64,000 bases of DNA from Platerodrilus igneus (taxonomy: Eukaryota; Arthropoda; Insecta; Coleoptera; Lycidae), in contig JARFIW010001455.1 of NCBI GenBank assembly GCA_036346225.1, forward strand, positions 372,001-436,000, written 5' to 3'. Positions 44,994 to 56,619 of the stretch are shown here, piece after piece. Both the position numbers and the translations under genes were made by a program. Under the pieces are notes generated by a model. It was not told the origin of the DNA and did no database searches. It saw only the letters and a program-made list of their open reading frames with translations. Every line of letters begins with the position of its first letter. Position 1 is the stretch's first letter.

Positions 44994-47690
44994 GGAATGG
45001 GTTCTGGAGTTGTTGTGCAACATAAGATCATTACTGGAGATGCGCAACCGATAAGACAACACCCCAGGCGGCTTCCTTTGGCAAAACGTAAGGAAGCCGG
45101 GCAAATTATCGCCGATATAGAAGAACAGAGAGTGATTGAAGCCTCGAATAGTCCATGGGCATCCCCGGTAGTGCTTGTCAAGAAAAAGGACGGGTCGGCA
45201 AGGTTTTGTGTAGACTACCGGCGGCTTAACTATGTGACAAAGAAAGACAGCTATTCTTTGCCCAAAATTGATGACACCTTGGATACTCTATCCGGATCTA
45301 AATGGTTTTAGACCTTGGACTTGAAAAGCGGATACTGGCAGGTAGGCTTGAGGCCCAACGATAAAGAAAAAACTGCGTTTACAATTGGAACTAGATTATA
45401 GCAGCTTAAGGTCATGCCATTTGGATTATGCAATGCCCCTGCTACTTTTGAACGATTGATGGAGTCAATACTGCGTTGACTGTCCTGGAAAACATGTCTG
45501 GTGTACCTAAACGACGTGATAGTGTTAGGCCGGTTTTTTGAAGAACATCTTAAGAATCCAAAGGAGATATTCCAAATATTACGCGGGGCAAACCTTACAT
45601 TGAGCCCCAAGAAGTGTCACCTATTTGGAAAAGAGGTGAAATACCTAGGACGTCGTTTCGGAGACCGGAATAAGAGCTGACCCTAACAAAATAAAAACGG
45701 TACAAGAGTGGCCTACACCAGCAGATATACACCAACTACGCAGTTTTCTAGGATTGTGCACATATTACCGACGTTTTATACTTGGGTTTGCGAACATTGG
45801 CAAACCGTTACCGAAATTAACCGAAGATTGATAAGAATATGATTGGAATGACGACTGCCACAGTGCATTTGAACAACTGAAACAGCTACTAGTTACAGCA
45901 CCAATTTTGAGTTATCCACGGATGGAGGGGATATTTATGTTGGATACCGATGACAGTAACACAGCTATAGGAAGCGTTCTTTCTCAAGTGCAAAACGGAC
46001 AAGAAAAAGTTATTGGGTATTTCAACAAGGTCTTGTCGCAGTCAGAATGGAACTATTGTGTGACAAGGAGCGAACTGTTGACCGTCGTCAAATCCGTAGA
46101 GCACTTTTATAAATACTTATACGGCCGTAAATTCCTGTTGAGAACAGACCATGCTGCACTAAAATGGTTACTGCAGTTTTGAAATCTTGAAGGGCAAGTT
46201 GCAAGGTGGATAGAGCGGCTGCAGGAATATGACTTTGACACAGAACATCGTGTAGGTTCTGTAGACAGCAATCATTGCTTCAAGCTGGAAGAGAAAATAA
46301 GTGTCATCCATAGAATGACGGTAACCGATGATACTTGGTAACCCGAAAGAATACGAGAAGACCAGGAAAACGACGCCGAATTGGGACGTATTATTGAGTG
46401 GAAAAGTAGAGAACAACGACCAGCTTGGGAAGAAATTAGTATTTCAAGTAGGAGCCTGAAGGAATACTGGGCACAGTGGGACTCCTTGGTGATTAAAAAT
46501 AGAATCTTGAAACGACGCCTGGAATGTGAAGATGGCACTGAGAGACTTCAAGTGGTAGTTCCGAGAAGCAGAGTGCCGGAAGTGTTGCAGTACTTGCACG
46601 ATGGTATTTCTGGAGGGCACTTTGGCGTGAAAAGAACTCTTGAAAGAGTGACAGAAGGATTCTATTGGGTGAACTGCAAAGAAGATGTGAAGAAATGGTG
46701 TCGGAAACGTGTGCTATGTACCTCTGCAAATGGCCCGGTCATAAAACGGAAAGCCCCAATGAGACAGTATAACGTGGGGAATCCTTTTAAGAGGGTAGCC
46801 ATTGATATAGCTGGTCCGTTTCCTGAATCAGAGTAAGGAAATAAATACATCTTGGTTGCAATGAATTATTTTACCAAATGGCCGGAGGCATATGCTATAC
46901 CTAACCAAGAAGCTGAGACGGTTGCAGATGTACTAGTGAGGGAGTTGTTTTGTCGCTTTCGAGTTCCGTTGGAATTACACTCCGATCAAGGTGGGAACTT
47001 CGAATCAGCGTTGTTTCAAAACGTCTGCAAGCATCTTGGAATCAGGAAGACAGGACCACGCCACTTCATCCTCAATCTGATGGAATGGTTGAAAGAATGA
47101 ACAGGACGTTAGAAAAGTACCTAGCCAAAGTTGTCTCTGAACATCAACGAGACTGGGATCAATATTAACATTTGTTACTACTGGCGTACCGATCTTCGGT
47201 ACATGATAGCACAGGATACCCTCCCGCTTGCGTGATGTTAGGACGTGAATTGCGGCTACCATGTGATCTTCAGTTTGGATTTAAACCTGGAGAAGAGATC
47301 GCAGGTGAAGATTACGTTAGTAAGCTTTGTGAAAGATCAAATAGCATTCACGAAAACGTCCGAAAGAATATCCAAGCAGCAAGTAATCGAATGAAATCAC
47401 AATATGACACGAGAGATCAAGAAGGTGGTTATCAACCTGGAGATTTAGTATGGTTGTATAATCTACAAAGACAGCGTGGGTTGTCGCCAAAATTACAATG
47501 ACAATGGAAAGGCCCGTACGAAGTGTTAACAAGAATTAATGTTGTAGTGTACAGGATCAGAATATCTCCCCGTGGTAAACCGAAAGTGGTACACTTTGAC
47601 CGATTAACATCTTATGCTGGCAACAACCAGGGAGACTTGAGTAATGAGAATGGTGTGCGAAGAGTTATTAATCGTGAGCCAAATGTAGAT
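44994..47690 (+). pseudogene. Ty3/gypsy pol (RT, RNase H, integrase)
   Basis: RT: SNSPWASPVVLVKKKDGSAR, RFCVDYRRLN, TLDLKSGYWQVGL, VMPFGLCNAP, and VYLNDVIV where YLDD is normal (first Asp is Asn). RNase H: LDTDDSNTAIGSVLSQ and RTDHAALKWL. Integrase: H2C2 part with a Cys pair degraded (CRKRVLCTS), core FKRVAIDIAGPF, LHSDQGGNFES, HPQSDGMVERMNRTL, and a C-terminal KGPYEVLTRI module. The stops (45309, 45399, 45478, 46182 and others) fall at conserved codons, and there are several frameshifts. From about 47060 onward a single frame carries the integrase end. Confidence 0.9.
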
Positions 47691-48228
47691 TTTGAGAGTT
47701 TCATGGCGGCGTATGGTGGTTCCGCTAAGGCGAGATTTGACGTTGTTGTTGAAAAACAACAAGATCTGTTTAGAGCACCAGAAGAGTATTTCCTTGCACA
47801 TTTCGTAGCTCAGGACCTGCAAATGTCAAGAGGGATAGCTATTGTTTTCAAGAAAAAGTTTGGATGCGTGGATGTGTTAGTACAACAGCAGCCAACTGTA
47901 GGAAAATCTTTGGTCCTTCAGGATAAAATCGTTATGTTTACTATCTGGTCACCAAAAATTCTTCATGGCGGAGACCTAGTTATGGACATCTATAGGAGGC
48001 TTTGCTAAATCTTAAGGCTCAGATGATGGAAAATGGAGTAACGATACTAGCGGTGTCCAAGCTAGGCTGTGGACTGGAATATGCTGGAAGTAGTTTTCCA
48101 GGGAACCAACGTCCAGGTCCTTGTGTGTTGTTATCAACCGGTTGCCTACCAAGACCAAGAAAAGAGTGTTGACTGTTATTTCCAACGACGTGTGTTACAT
48201 TCCAAATTTGGAGATGTACACTTTTAAA
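47691..48228 (+). pseudogene. Macrodomain (OARD1-like ADP-ribose hydrolase) fused to pol
   Basis: In the same frame as the integrase tail, about 60 codons after the GPY module, lie VVEKQQDLFRAPEEYFLAHF, then AQDLQMSRGIAIVFKKKFG, and, after a frameshift near 47995, NGVTILAVSKLGCGLE, then after a second shift near 48083 EVVFQGTNVQVLVCCY. This is the strand order and signature (AH.V..DL.MS.GIA..FK..FG; GV..LA....GCGL) of the OARD1/TARG1-type macrodomain, which removes ADP-ribose or O-acetyl-ADP-ribose. The stop falls inside the LTR. The two frameshifts kill this copy. The catalytic Asp after GCGL reads Glu, but a frameshift sits there, so the original residue is uncertain. Confidence 0.8.
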
Positions 48229-48808
48229 TTATGAGTGAATTCCCGCCATTATTTTTAAAATAGACTTGTTTATTTCCGCCTTCCCGAACAGTTGCGTCGG
48301 CGCAAAAGAATGCGCAAACGCGGGGTGATGGCGTAAGTGCGCCGTTTGAACACAAGAGGATGATTAGCCAACGAGACGTCGAACGGTGACGTTTGCCTGT
48401 GTCTTTTTGTCTTGAATGTAGGTTTTTTCCTTATCTTGCCTTATCGTTTCTTACATGGATATTCCTTCGCTTTGCCTACGAACAAAGAAAAGGGAAGATG
48501 AACGAATTTGGTTTCAACGAGGGCATGACGTAACCCACACCAAACAACATCCAAACGAGATACCCGGAGATTAGCATGACCCTTGCGCAAGGATGACCCG
48601 CAAAATCGTGAAGCGTTCCACATTTTTAAGTGAGTACTTTTTATCTTTTTAAGGTGCAACTTGTGTCATTGTAAACGTATTTGGTACGTGATACAATTTG
48701 ACACTCAATCATGTCATAATATCTTTGTTGTGCAATAATGTGAACGTGGATAGTATCAGTGTTGCCAACTGTGGAAGTGGCTCTGAACACGCGACGTGGG
48801 GTATAACA
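48193..48808 (+). repeat. 3' LTR of the macrodomain element
   Basis: TGTTACATTCC...GTATAACA, 616 bp, homologous from end to end with 52778-53407. The borders are defined where the two copies stop matching. No clear polypurine tract precedes it, because the coding frame runs into the LTR. Confidence 0.75.
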
Positions 48809-51800
48809 GTGAAGCCTAAACTTGTGTTGAAAATTTGTCTTCACCTCCGATTTAGCTTATAAGGGTTAGTTTTAAATATCTTTGTAGAATTGGGTTTCTT
48901 TTCACTCAAATATAACAAAAAAATAATCTCTTAAAATTTTTAATGGCTTTTGAATAGAAAAAATACAACCTGGCAACATTGCATTTAATAATTTTTATCT
49001 TATGTTGCCGTCATTAAATGCAGTTGAAATGTCGAACTGAAGGATTAGGTCGGCCATGTTTGAACAGTGATTGTTTACCCCATATATGTTATTTCTAACT
49101 TAATTAATTGGCATTTTCCCTTATAAAAACAGTGTATTTAAATTTTAATTCTCTCAAATAACCACCTAACCTAATTTAGGGTAAAATTAAAGCATATACC
49201 TTTCAGATGTGTTTAGCAAATTACCTTAACCACACTTCTACGTAAAAACATGTGCTTTTGGATAAAATAATTCGTTTTGTAAGTACCTTTATATAAATAA
49301 TTAATGAACTTCATGGTTTATTCGTTATCCAGTATGGAAATTTTTTTTGATATTACGTTAAATTTGATTACATACCTGTTTTTTGGGTTAACTTATTAAA
49401 ACCGTTGTTTAGATAACTCATATACTATCTTAGTTTACCATGATTCTAAAGTGTTCCCTTACAATCTAAATAATTAATTATAAGTTACGAATACCTTCTA
49501 AAAGAAAATTTTGTCCCTAAATACAGCTAACGTAATTAACTGAATTTTTACCTAGGTAAATCTACACCTTCTAAAACACTATAGTAAACTTGATTTTGTT
49601 ATATCTGCTTTCTTAAACACTACAATACTGAGGTTGATAATAATGTTTTGTATTTAAGTTCATTTACTATCCCCTTTAGTTACGATGGTTGTTGATAAAT
49701 TCCTCGATATAAAAGTAATACTTTAATAATTTGGTATACTGGTTTTTCTGTAAATGTATCGCAAGAATATTGCTTTTGTATAGTGAGCATGATTTTGTTT
49801 TGATAGCAAATTTTTTATTTATATCGATATTGCAACACAGCATTTTTTAAGATCTATTTGGTCTAGGCGAGACTTCTCGTCGTGGTTGGTCGCTCAGCAG
49901 TATGTTAGTCTAGACGAGACTTATGAAGAGTTGGTCCATAAGTCTAGACGATACTCGTGGTAAGTTTGTCGCTATAGTAATTTTCGAATCATTTTTTGAG
50001 GATGATGTTGAAGTTTTTTTTTATTAGTCTAGGTGAAGCTCAAAAGAAAACTTGTCATCCTAGCAATTATATGCGTTGAAAGATATATTTTTTTTGTTCG
50101 TCAACAATTTTGTTATCACTAAATCGAATCTTAATTATCGTTATCTCTTCATATATCGATTCAGACCACACTAGGTGGGATGAAAATACCTTTAAAATCG
50201 CTTAAGCTTTTCGTACATCCAAAGTTTTTCACGTTGCATTTTTTTAACGATTTACCTAATGTTTCTGTCCCTACTGTGAATTAGTTAACTTATTCAGCCA
50301 TTTCTTTTCTTATACAGCACTTACCTTCTACACATTTTGATCATTTACCTTAAATTAGCTATCTTTTTGCTGCCCGTTAACTTTTCCTTGAATTTATTGC
50401 TAGCCACATATCTGTTTATTATCTAGGTCTCCCAGTATAACTCTGTCGCTTCATTTAATCAATTTTGGCACCTTTTCAACACCATATTATTTTGTTTTCA
50501 GCATTTATCTTACATTGTTTTACTTCGTAGTGATCGTCGTAACTTTGGTTGTAATAACTCATTGAATTTTTATGATTGGTTTTAGCTGATGTTGAATGGA
50601 TGCTTTTTTCTTTGGGCTCACATAGGAGACGCGGCCTATGCCATTGTAAGAAATAGTCCATATTCGCATTTACAAAAAATTAGGAGTTTCTATTCCATGC
50701 GTTTTTCTTCTGAACTATTATAGTCGCCCACTCTATCCTTTATCATTACTTGTTTTCTCCTTCTATTAAGTCACTAGAACATGTAAACATTTTTCTTGTT
50801 GTTTTTTATTGAACTTCGTGGTGAGGTGTTATCGCTTTTTATCAATATCTTATCAAATTCTCGGTTGTTTTTAGCATATTGGCACAGTGTGTTTGTATTT
50901 AACTGCTTATAGTTAGGCATTCTTGTGTGTTTATGGCGTTACCGTTTCTAAAAATTACCTTGAAACAGTTGGTCTTTTGTGTGAAGGTAGTGTAGTGATA
51001 CTTTTAGGTTGTTGTTTCAGCTTTTGTCTGATTTTCTTATCGCAGTGGATGCACTCGTTAGGAAAATGATTGTACTAGTTCTCACTAAGAATCTAGTAAT
51101 TTTTTAACTCATGATGTATCTTAACTTGTCTGATTAACATAGCAGGTGGTCCTTCAGACCCACCTGAATTTAATAGGGACAACTATCTACCTCCTCTCGG
51201 ACGCTTGTCCAAAACTCTACTTTTTCTTATTTTGCTGTCTCCGTTTCCGCCTTATTTTTCATTCGGTAGACTCGTTCTTGTCCCGGAACACCCGTCTACA
51301 ACATATGAGTGATTTTCTCTTACTCCGGGCTACTGACCAAATTGGCTGGTTGAGTATTGCTTTTCTATCCACCATTTCTGTCTGTTTTGCTCAATGCAAG
51401 CCCTTCCTCTATTCTCTTCTATCTGGAAGTGTTACTTATGCATTCCAAAATGCCTACCTCCCTTTTTTTTACCTTTCCTATATCTCTATTGCCTTTTCAT
51501 TTTCGTTAGTCACCGTGTGGTTGCGCGGGGGGTTTTCACAGACACCCAAACTACGTCTGTGGGAATCTTTCGTGAGGTCATGCGGTGCCGCTGTCAGCGC
51601 ACGTGGTCGCTAACAGTGCATGTACCTATGAGTGTGTGTATGTGTGAGTGTAAGAGTTTATATATGTAGATATATAAAAGTATGGATATCGTATCGATAT
51701 CGTTCAACGCCGGTTGCAGGAATGCACCCACATGCCTTTTCTCGGTCCCTCGTGCCGTTTTTTATAAACGGGCCTGCCTCACAGGTAGCTCTCTTCTAGG

Positions 51801-52777
51801 GGTATGAGTATCTTACCTATATAACGGCTTCAAACAGCCACTCAATCTTGTATCTTTGTGATGGATGACAAAACGGCTTGGTGAGCTGAGAAATTCTACG
51901 CTATATCTTTAATGTATGTGGTCGTAGCGTGCCTTAGGGTGCTGGGCCGTTTTGGATCCACCTATTGTTATCTAGTTTTATCTCAATATCTTTATCTTAC
52001 CTATTATCTTTGATTATAACTTGAGCTTAATATCTTTATCTTACCTATTATCTTTAATAATAACTTGAAGCTTTGCCTTATCCTTTTTGTTTTCCTAACG
52101 TTTGGTATTTATGATCAGACGTAGGAATTGTTTTTTGAGTATTGAGTGAAGAAGCTAACCTGATGGTAGGAATGAAATTTGTTAGGTTAGTAATGTAATA
52201 AATTAGTAAAATGGTACTGTTGGTAAATTTGCTAATTCACAACCATGTCATGAACAAGTTGTTATGTGTATTGTTTATTAGGCCAGAGTACCAGTACATA
52301 AAGATTTGCCAAAGTGCATAGTAACTTGCTCTCTTGGACATTTTAAAATTTGGGTATTTTCTTGCCAAAGAAAAAACAGTTTAGGTGCAATGCTTATGTG
52401 CGTGTGCACTTAAAAAGACCTGTAATGTTAGCTTTAGTTATAGTATATATGTTAGGCGACTTGCCGCATTTGTTTTAGTTATAGTAGTGTTTCGTGTTCT
52501 CCGACAAATTTGTGCTGTCGATTATAACTGCGCCACATCAAAGACTCGTGTGTGCATTTATAGATGTAGTTTATAAACAATGGGGCTACGCATTCCGTTT
52601 TCTGGTTATTCGTAAGACGAGTTATCCGTTGAAAAACCAGGTGGCGCCTAAATAAACATTTTTCAGAATTTAAGTTAGGGTATTTGTAGGTTAGTTAGGA
52701 TTTAGACTTTAAGCATTTACCGTGCTAACAGTCATTTTTTTTTTTAAGATATTTTTCTTTTATGGCTTTGTCGCGAT
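48809..52777. other. T-rich region without a supported gene
   Basis: The longest frame (51146-51613, 155 codons) is hydrophobic only because of T-richness and shows no family motif. Small repeats: GTCTAGACGAGACT-type words at 49862-49965 and a 50-bp tandem duplication near 51990-52075 (ATCTTTATCTTACCTATTAT twice). Confidence 0.5.
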
Positions 52778-53407
52778 TGTTACATTCCAAATTTGGAGAT
52801 GTACACTTTTAAATTTGCGAGTGAATTCCCGCCAGTATTTTTAAAATAGACTTGTTCATTTCCGTCATCCCAGACAGTTGCGTTGGCTCAAAAGAATGCG
52901 CAGACGCGAAGTGATGGCTTAAGTGCGCGGTTTGGACACGAGAGGATGATTAGCCAACGAGACGTCCAACGATGACGTTTGCCTGTGTCTTTTTTGTTTT
53001 TTCTCTTTTAGAATGTAGGTTTTTTCCTTCTCTTGCCTTATCGTTTGTTACATGGTTGTTCCTTCGCCCTGCCTACGAACGAAGAAGAGGAAAGGCTAAC
53101 GAATTTGGTTTCAACGAGGAAATGACGTAACCCACACCAAACAACACCCAAACGAAATACCCGGAGATTAGCATGACCCCTGCGCAAGGAATGCCCCGCA
53201 AAATCGTGAAGCGTTCCACATTTTTAAGTAAGTACTTTTTATCTTTTTAAGGTGCAACTTGTATCATTGTAAACGTATTTGGTACGTGATACAATTTGAC
53301 ACTCAATTATGTCATAATATCTTTGTTGTGCAATAATGTGAACGTGGATAGTATCAGTGTTGCCAACTGTGGTAGTGGCTCTAAACACGCGGCGCGGAGG
53401 TATAACA
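52778..53407 (+). repeat. LTR of the macrodomain-element family, solo or 5' LTR
   Basis: 630 bp, TGTTACATTCC...GTATAACA, slightly longer than the 48193 copy. The flanking five bases do not match (CGCGAT before, CGTGG after), so no target duplication is seen. No primer site follows. Confidence 0.75.
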
Positions 53408-54060
53408 CGTGGTGGATGCACCAGAGGAGATAGCTGCCGATACCGTCATCAGTCATCGAATTGGCGTCAAAATGTATTTACAGTTACGAGGCGTAACGGT
53501 TTTAAAGAGGGGGCAGTGTTGCGAGCTACTATTAGGCAACCTGTCAAACACACAAGCGCCGTAAGCACCGTATATACTACAGAAGCCTAAAATTTTCTAG
53601 CATTATACTGGAAAATGAGTCATCCTTTTTAATTCAGGGTATATAAGACCGCTAATAAATGTAAGAGTTTAGTCTATGTCAGAATGTCGAATATAAATTA
53701 CATCGTGTAAAGTTAAATATTTGAGCTTTTGGAAGTCCAAGAGTAAACATAAATGTTATATCATGTGAACGTGTCTAATGTACATGCAGCTTGTAGAATA
53801 CATAAATAGATAAAAATGTAATAAATAAATAGTAGTGTTTAGTGTTGTTAATAGACCTATGGTTAAGCATTTAGTTTAAGAAGATATTAGTGCTTGTAAA
53901 TAGCATTTGTGTGATAATGCTTCATTGTTAATTGAACTGAAAACATCTATAAATAAGGCATATACTGTTAATTGGACTTATGAATAGTGAGTAATAAAGA
54001 TTTTATTACTACTTGTTTTAAATTAGTGAAACGCGTAGTAGTAGCCCGCTACAATATTAT
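53408..54060 (+). other. Possible gag end (CCCH-like) and 3' LTR remnant of another element
   Basis: A short frame reads GGCTRGDSCRYRH, which fits the last three ligands (C-x5-C-x3-H) of a CCCH zinc finger. It is followed by AAAGAGGGGGCAG (53501-53513), a good polypurine tract, then TGTTGCGAGCTACTA, and at about 54035 TAGTAGTAGCCCGCTACAA, as if an LTR of about 530 bp lay at 53514-54050. AATAAAG occurs at about 53994. Suggestive only. Confidence 0.35.
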
Positions 54061-55388
54061 TAACTCGGTTGGTGAATATGATTTTTAAAGAAGAGTCAAA
54101 CTTATTGATTATAGTAATGTTAACTAAAAATAGTTTTACGGTCACTTAAATTTTCTTAATGTGAAATTTGATAGGCTTTCAAATGTAGAATTCTTCATAT
54201 ATAAAAGCAGATGAGAATTTTGTCTACAAAAATAATAAACTACAATTAACTCCCTTTCTTGAACGCAAAATCCCTTGAGTGTACATACTATTTTCAAGTG
54301 CTGAAGTCATTGAGAAGAACGAAAAATATCTCCTTGAATGTTATAAATAATTAATTTCCTTATTCTTTTAAGTTTAGACGTTCTATTATACTGATACTGA
54401 TTAAGATTTTGCGGGGCCTAGGCTTAAACTGACTACTCTGCGCTATATATTTATATTTCGTTTCTTCATGTTAAATAAAAAAAAAGATCTTTGAAAGTAG
54501 ATTAATAAAGAAGAACTAAAATTGGATTTTTGTGCTTCCATGGAGAATATTACTATGGATTTATTTATTGTAATCCGTAGAGGCGTAGACAATTACAAAT
54601 ATAAAAATATTTAAGTTACAGAGACGACTAAGAGGGACAAATTTCAATAGCGTTATTTCACCTAACCGTCTTATCTAGTAATTATCTGTATTCCAAGATT
54701 GTGAATTTGCCTTTTTGCATACCGAGATGCCGCTTATTGCTGAAGCAAGATAATCTTAAGGTCACTACAAAAATTTCATGGCTAAGATGTACACACTAGA
54801 CTGTTTAGGAATAGTCTAAAGATCATTTCTTTAATAACTGCACATACCAGTTTAAAGTTAACAGCCTACACACTTTGCAAATCACCCACACAAACACAAC
54901 CATGCAGTCACAGATCTAGAAGTGCAAAAGATTTTTTGGACAAATAGCCATAATACCATTTTAGGAAAGTGTAAGGTAGTTCTATTTTCTAAAAGTTCCA
55001 AAAGTTATATTAATTTACCCCATTCTCGAACTCGGGAGTAAATTTTGAAATGTAGTCTCATAAAGCAAAATATGATTTATACAACTTATATTTTTTGGTA
55101 CTAATAAATAATGGTTCACAGCTAGGAAGACACAATAATTTTTTTAATTTTTATATTTTACCCTAGGAGATTTGATCATTTTAGGATTATTTTGATTACG
55201 TATCGTGATATAAATATTAACACATACAGCACAGCACGCCTTTCTTTATAATATAAAAATGCAATTCAATCAAAACTTTATTTTTCCAGAAAATATGCAA
55301 ATGTAGCTTCCGGCTTAGAACCTAAAAGCATTATTAGCATAATAAACTGCATTGTACTAAAAACGTTTGTAGAGCTACAATAATAGTA
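54061..55388. other. No gene detected
   Basis: AT-rich, short frames, no motif. It ends at the GTAGT target duplication of the next element. Confidence 0.5.
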
Positions 55389-55393
55389 GTAGT

Positions 55394-55574
55394 TGTTTAA
55401 TTAAAGAAGACTCGATGGGCAATAACTTTATTTATTAAAACAGATTTTAACCTCCTTCTTTTACTTACATCTCACTACATACATCAAGATTCAAGATCAG
55501 CGGAAGTAATGCCAACCAACTAACTTAACCTCTCCATCTCTGGAAGTGTCTCGATTCTAGTACACATCCAAACA
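55394..55574 (-). repeat. 3' LTR (minus-strand element)
   Basis: Matches 59028-59212 along its whole length, with point differences and a few small indels. Left target copy GTAGT precedes it. Confidence 0.9.
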
Positions 55575-55714
55575 TGCCCTTTTTTTTATACACTTAATGT
55601 GTTCTAATACTAATTACAACAATTTACTACGGACAATAATCGTTTCACACTGCACCTACATACTATAAATTTAGTTTCTTTGGCGGCTTAACTATTCTAC
55701 CACTTTTAGAATAC

Positions 55715-56560
55715 TTAACTGTTTTGAGTCGTTTGGAGAGCATTCTCGTTTTCTAAATTAAAATCCGGAACTATCGGTTCACTTTCCTCATCTAGATCGT
55801 TACATCGTTGAAATAGTTTTCTTTTTAATTGTTGGTTACGTCTATATGTTTTATTGTTTATTTTAATCAAATAACTTCTAGGTGGGAACTCTAATTTTTT
55901 AACTATTATCCCTTCTTCCCAAAATTTATTATTTAGGTTCTTAACTAAAACCCTTTCATTATTGACGAACTCCAGTTCTTGTATTAACCCAGTTTTATTA
56001 CGAGTATAATAATTATCCTGTTTAAGTTGATTTCCCTTGATTGCTTTTATTGCCTCTTCCACGATTACCGGTTTCAGTGATTCTAATTTAACAGGGAACT
56101 TCGTTCTCAAATTTTTACTTTGTAATAGCTGTGCAGGAGACCATTCCAATCCCGCAACAGGACTATTTCTGTAGTCTAGCAAGCACAGCTGAAAGTCAAT
56201 TTTAGATTCTAGACTTTTATTTAATAATTTCTTTGTAATTCCTACATATTTTTCAACGAGACCATTAGATTTTGGATAATATGAACTTGTCGTAATTACA
56301 TTAAAATATCAGTCCTTGGAAAATTCTTTAAAATTGAAACTATTAAATGGTACATTATCCGCGATGACTATCTGGGGTATGTCAAATCGCGAGAATACTT
56401 CTTTAAGTACTTTTATGACGGTACTAGAATTTTTTTTGGTACCTTAAAAACCTCTAGCCACCTGGAATAATAATCAACAATTACTAATAATTCTCGCCAT
56501 TAAAATCTGCAAAATCCGTACCAATCTTTAAAAACGGTATTTCTGGTATTTCATGATTAA
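55715..56560 (-). pseudogene. Integrase remnant of the minus-strand gypsy element
   Basis: Reading down the minus strand: FLKIGTDFADFNGENY (first Asp; about 56510), a broken stretch, IPQIVIADNVPFNSF (second Asp; about 56370), then YYPKSNGLVEKYVG with the catalytic Glu (about 56250), and an intact frame 55715-56182 with LLDYRNSPVAGLEWSPAQLL and a C-terminal strand module. Stops and frameshifts interrupt the core. The zinc-binding N-terminus and most of RNase H are deleted between about 56560 and 56660. Confidence 0.8.
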
Positions 56561-56619
56561 TTAATGAACTTTTTATATTGGATTTTTGAAATTTTTGGCA
56601 TATTCTACAGGTTTGAATA

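Larger units (their letters stand above)
44990..48808 (+). mobile_element. Ty3/gypsy element with a C-terminal macrodomain, 5' truncated
   Basis: RT, RNase H, integrase, macrodomain and an LTR in order on the plus strand. Leader, gag and protease are missing. Base composition is clearly less AT-rich than the neighbours. A second LTR copy is at 52778-53407. Confidence 0.85.

Noticed and set aside
51146..51613. 155-codon plus-strand frame, possible membrane protein
   Set aside because: Hydrophobicity follows from T-rich sequence; no domain, no conserved neighbours, no splice signals judged convincing.
48641..53421. Minus-strand frames of 60-67 codons shared by 48641-48844 and 53239-53421
   Set aside because: They lie inside the two LTR copies; similarity reflects the LTR DNA and not coding selection.
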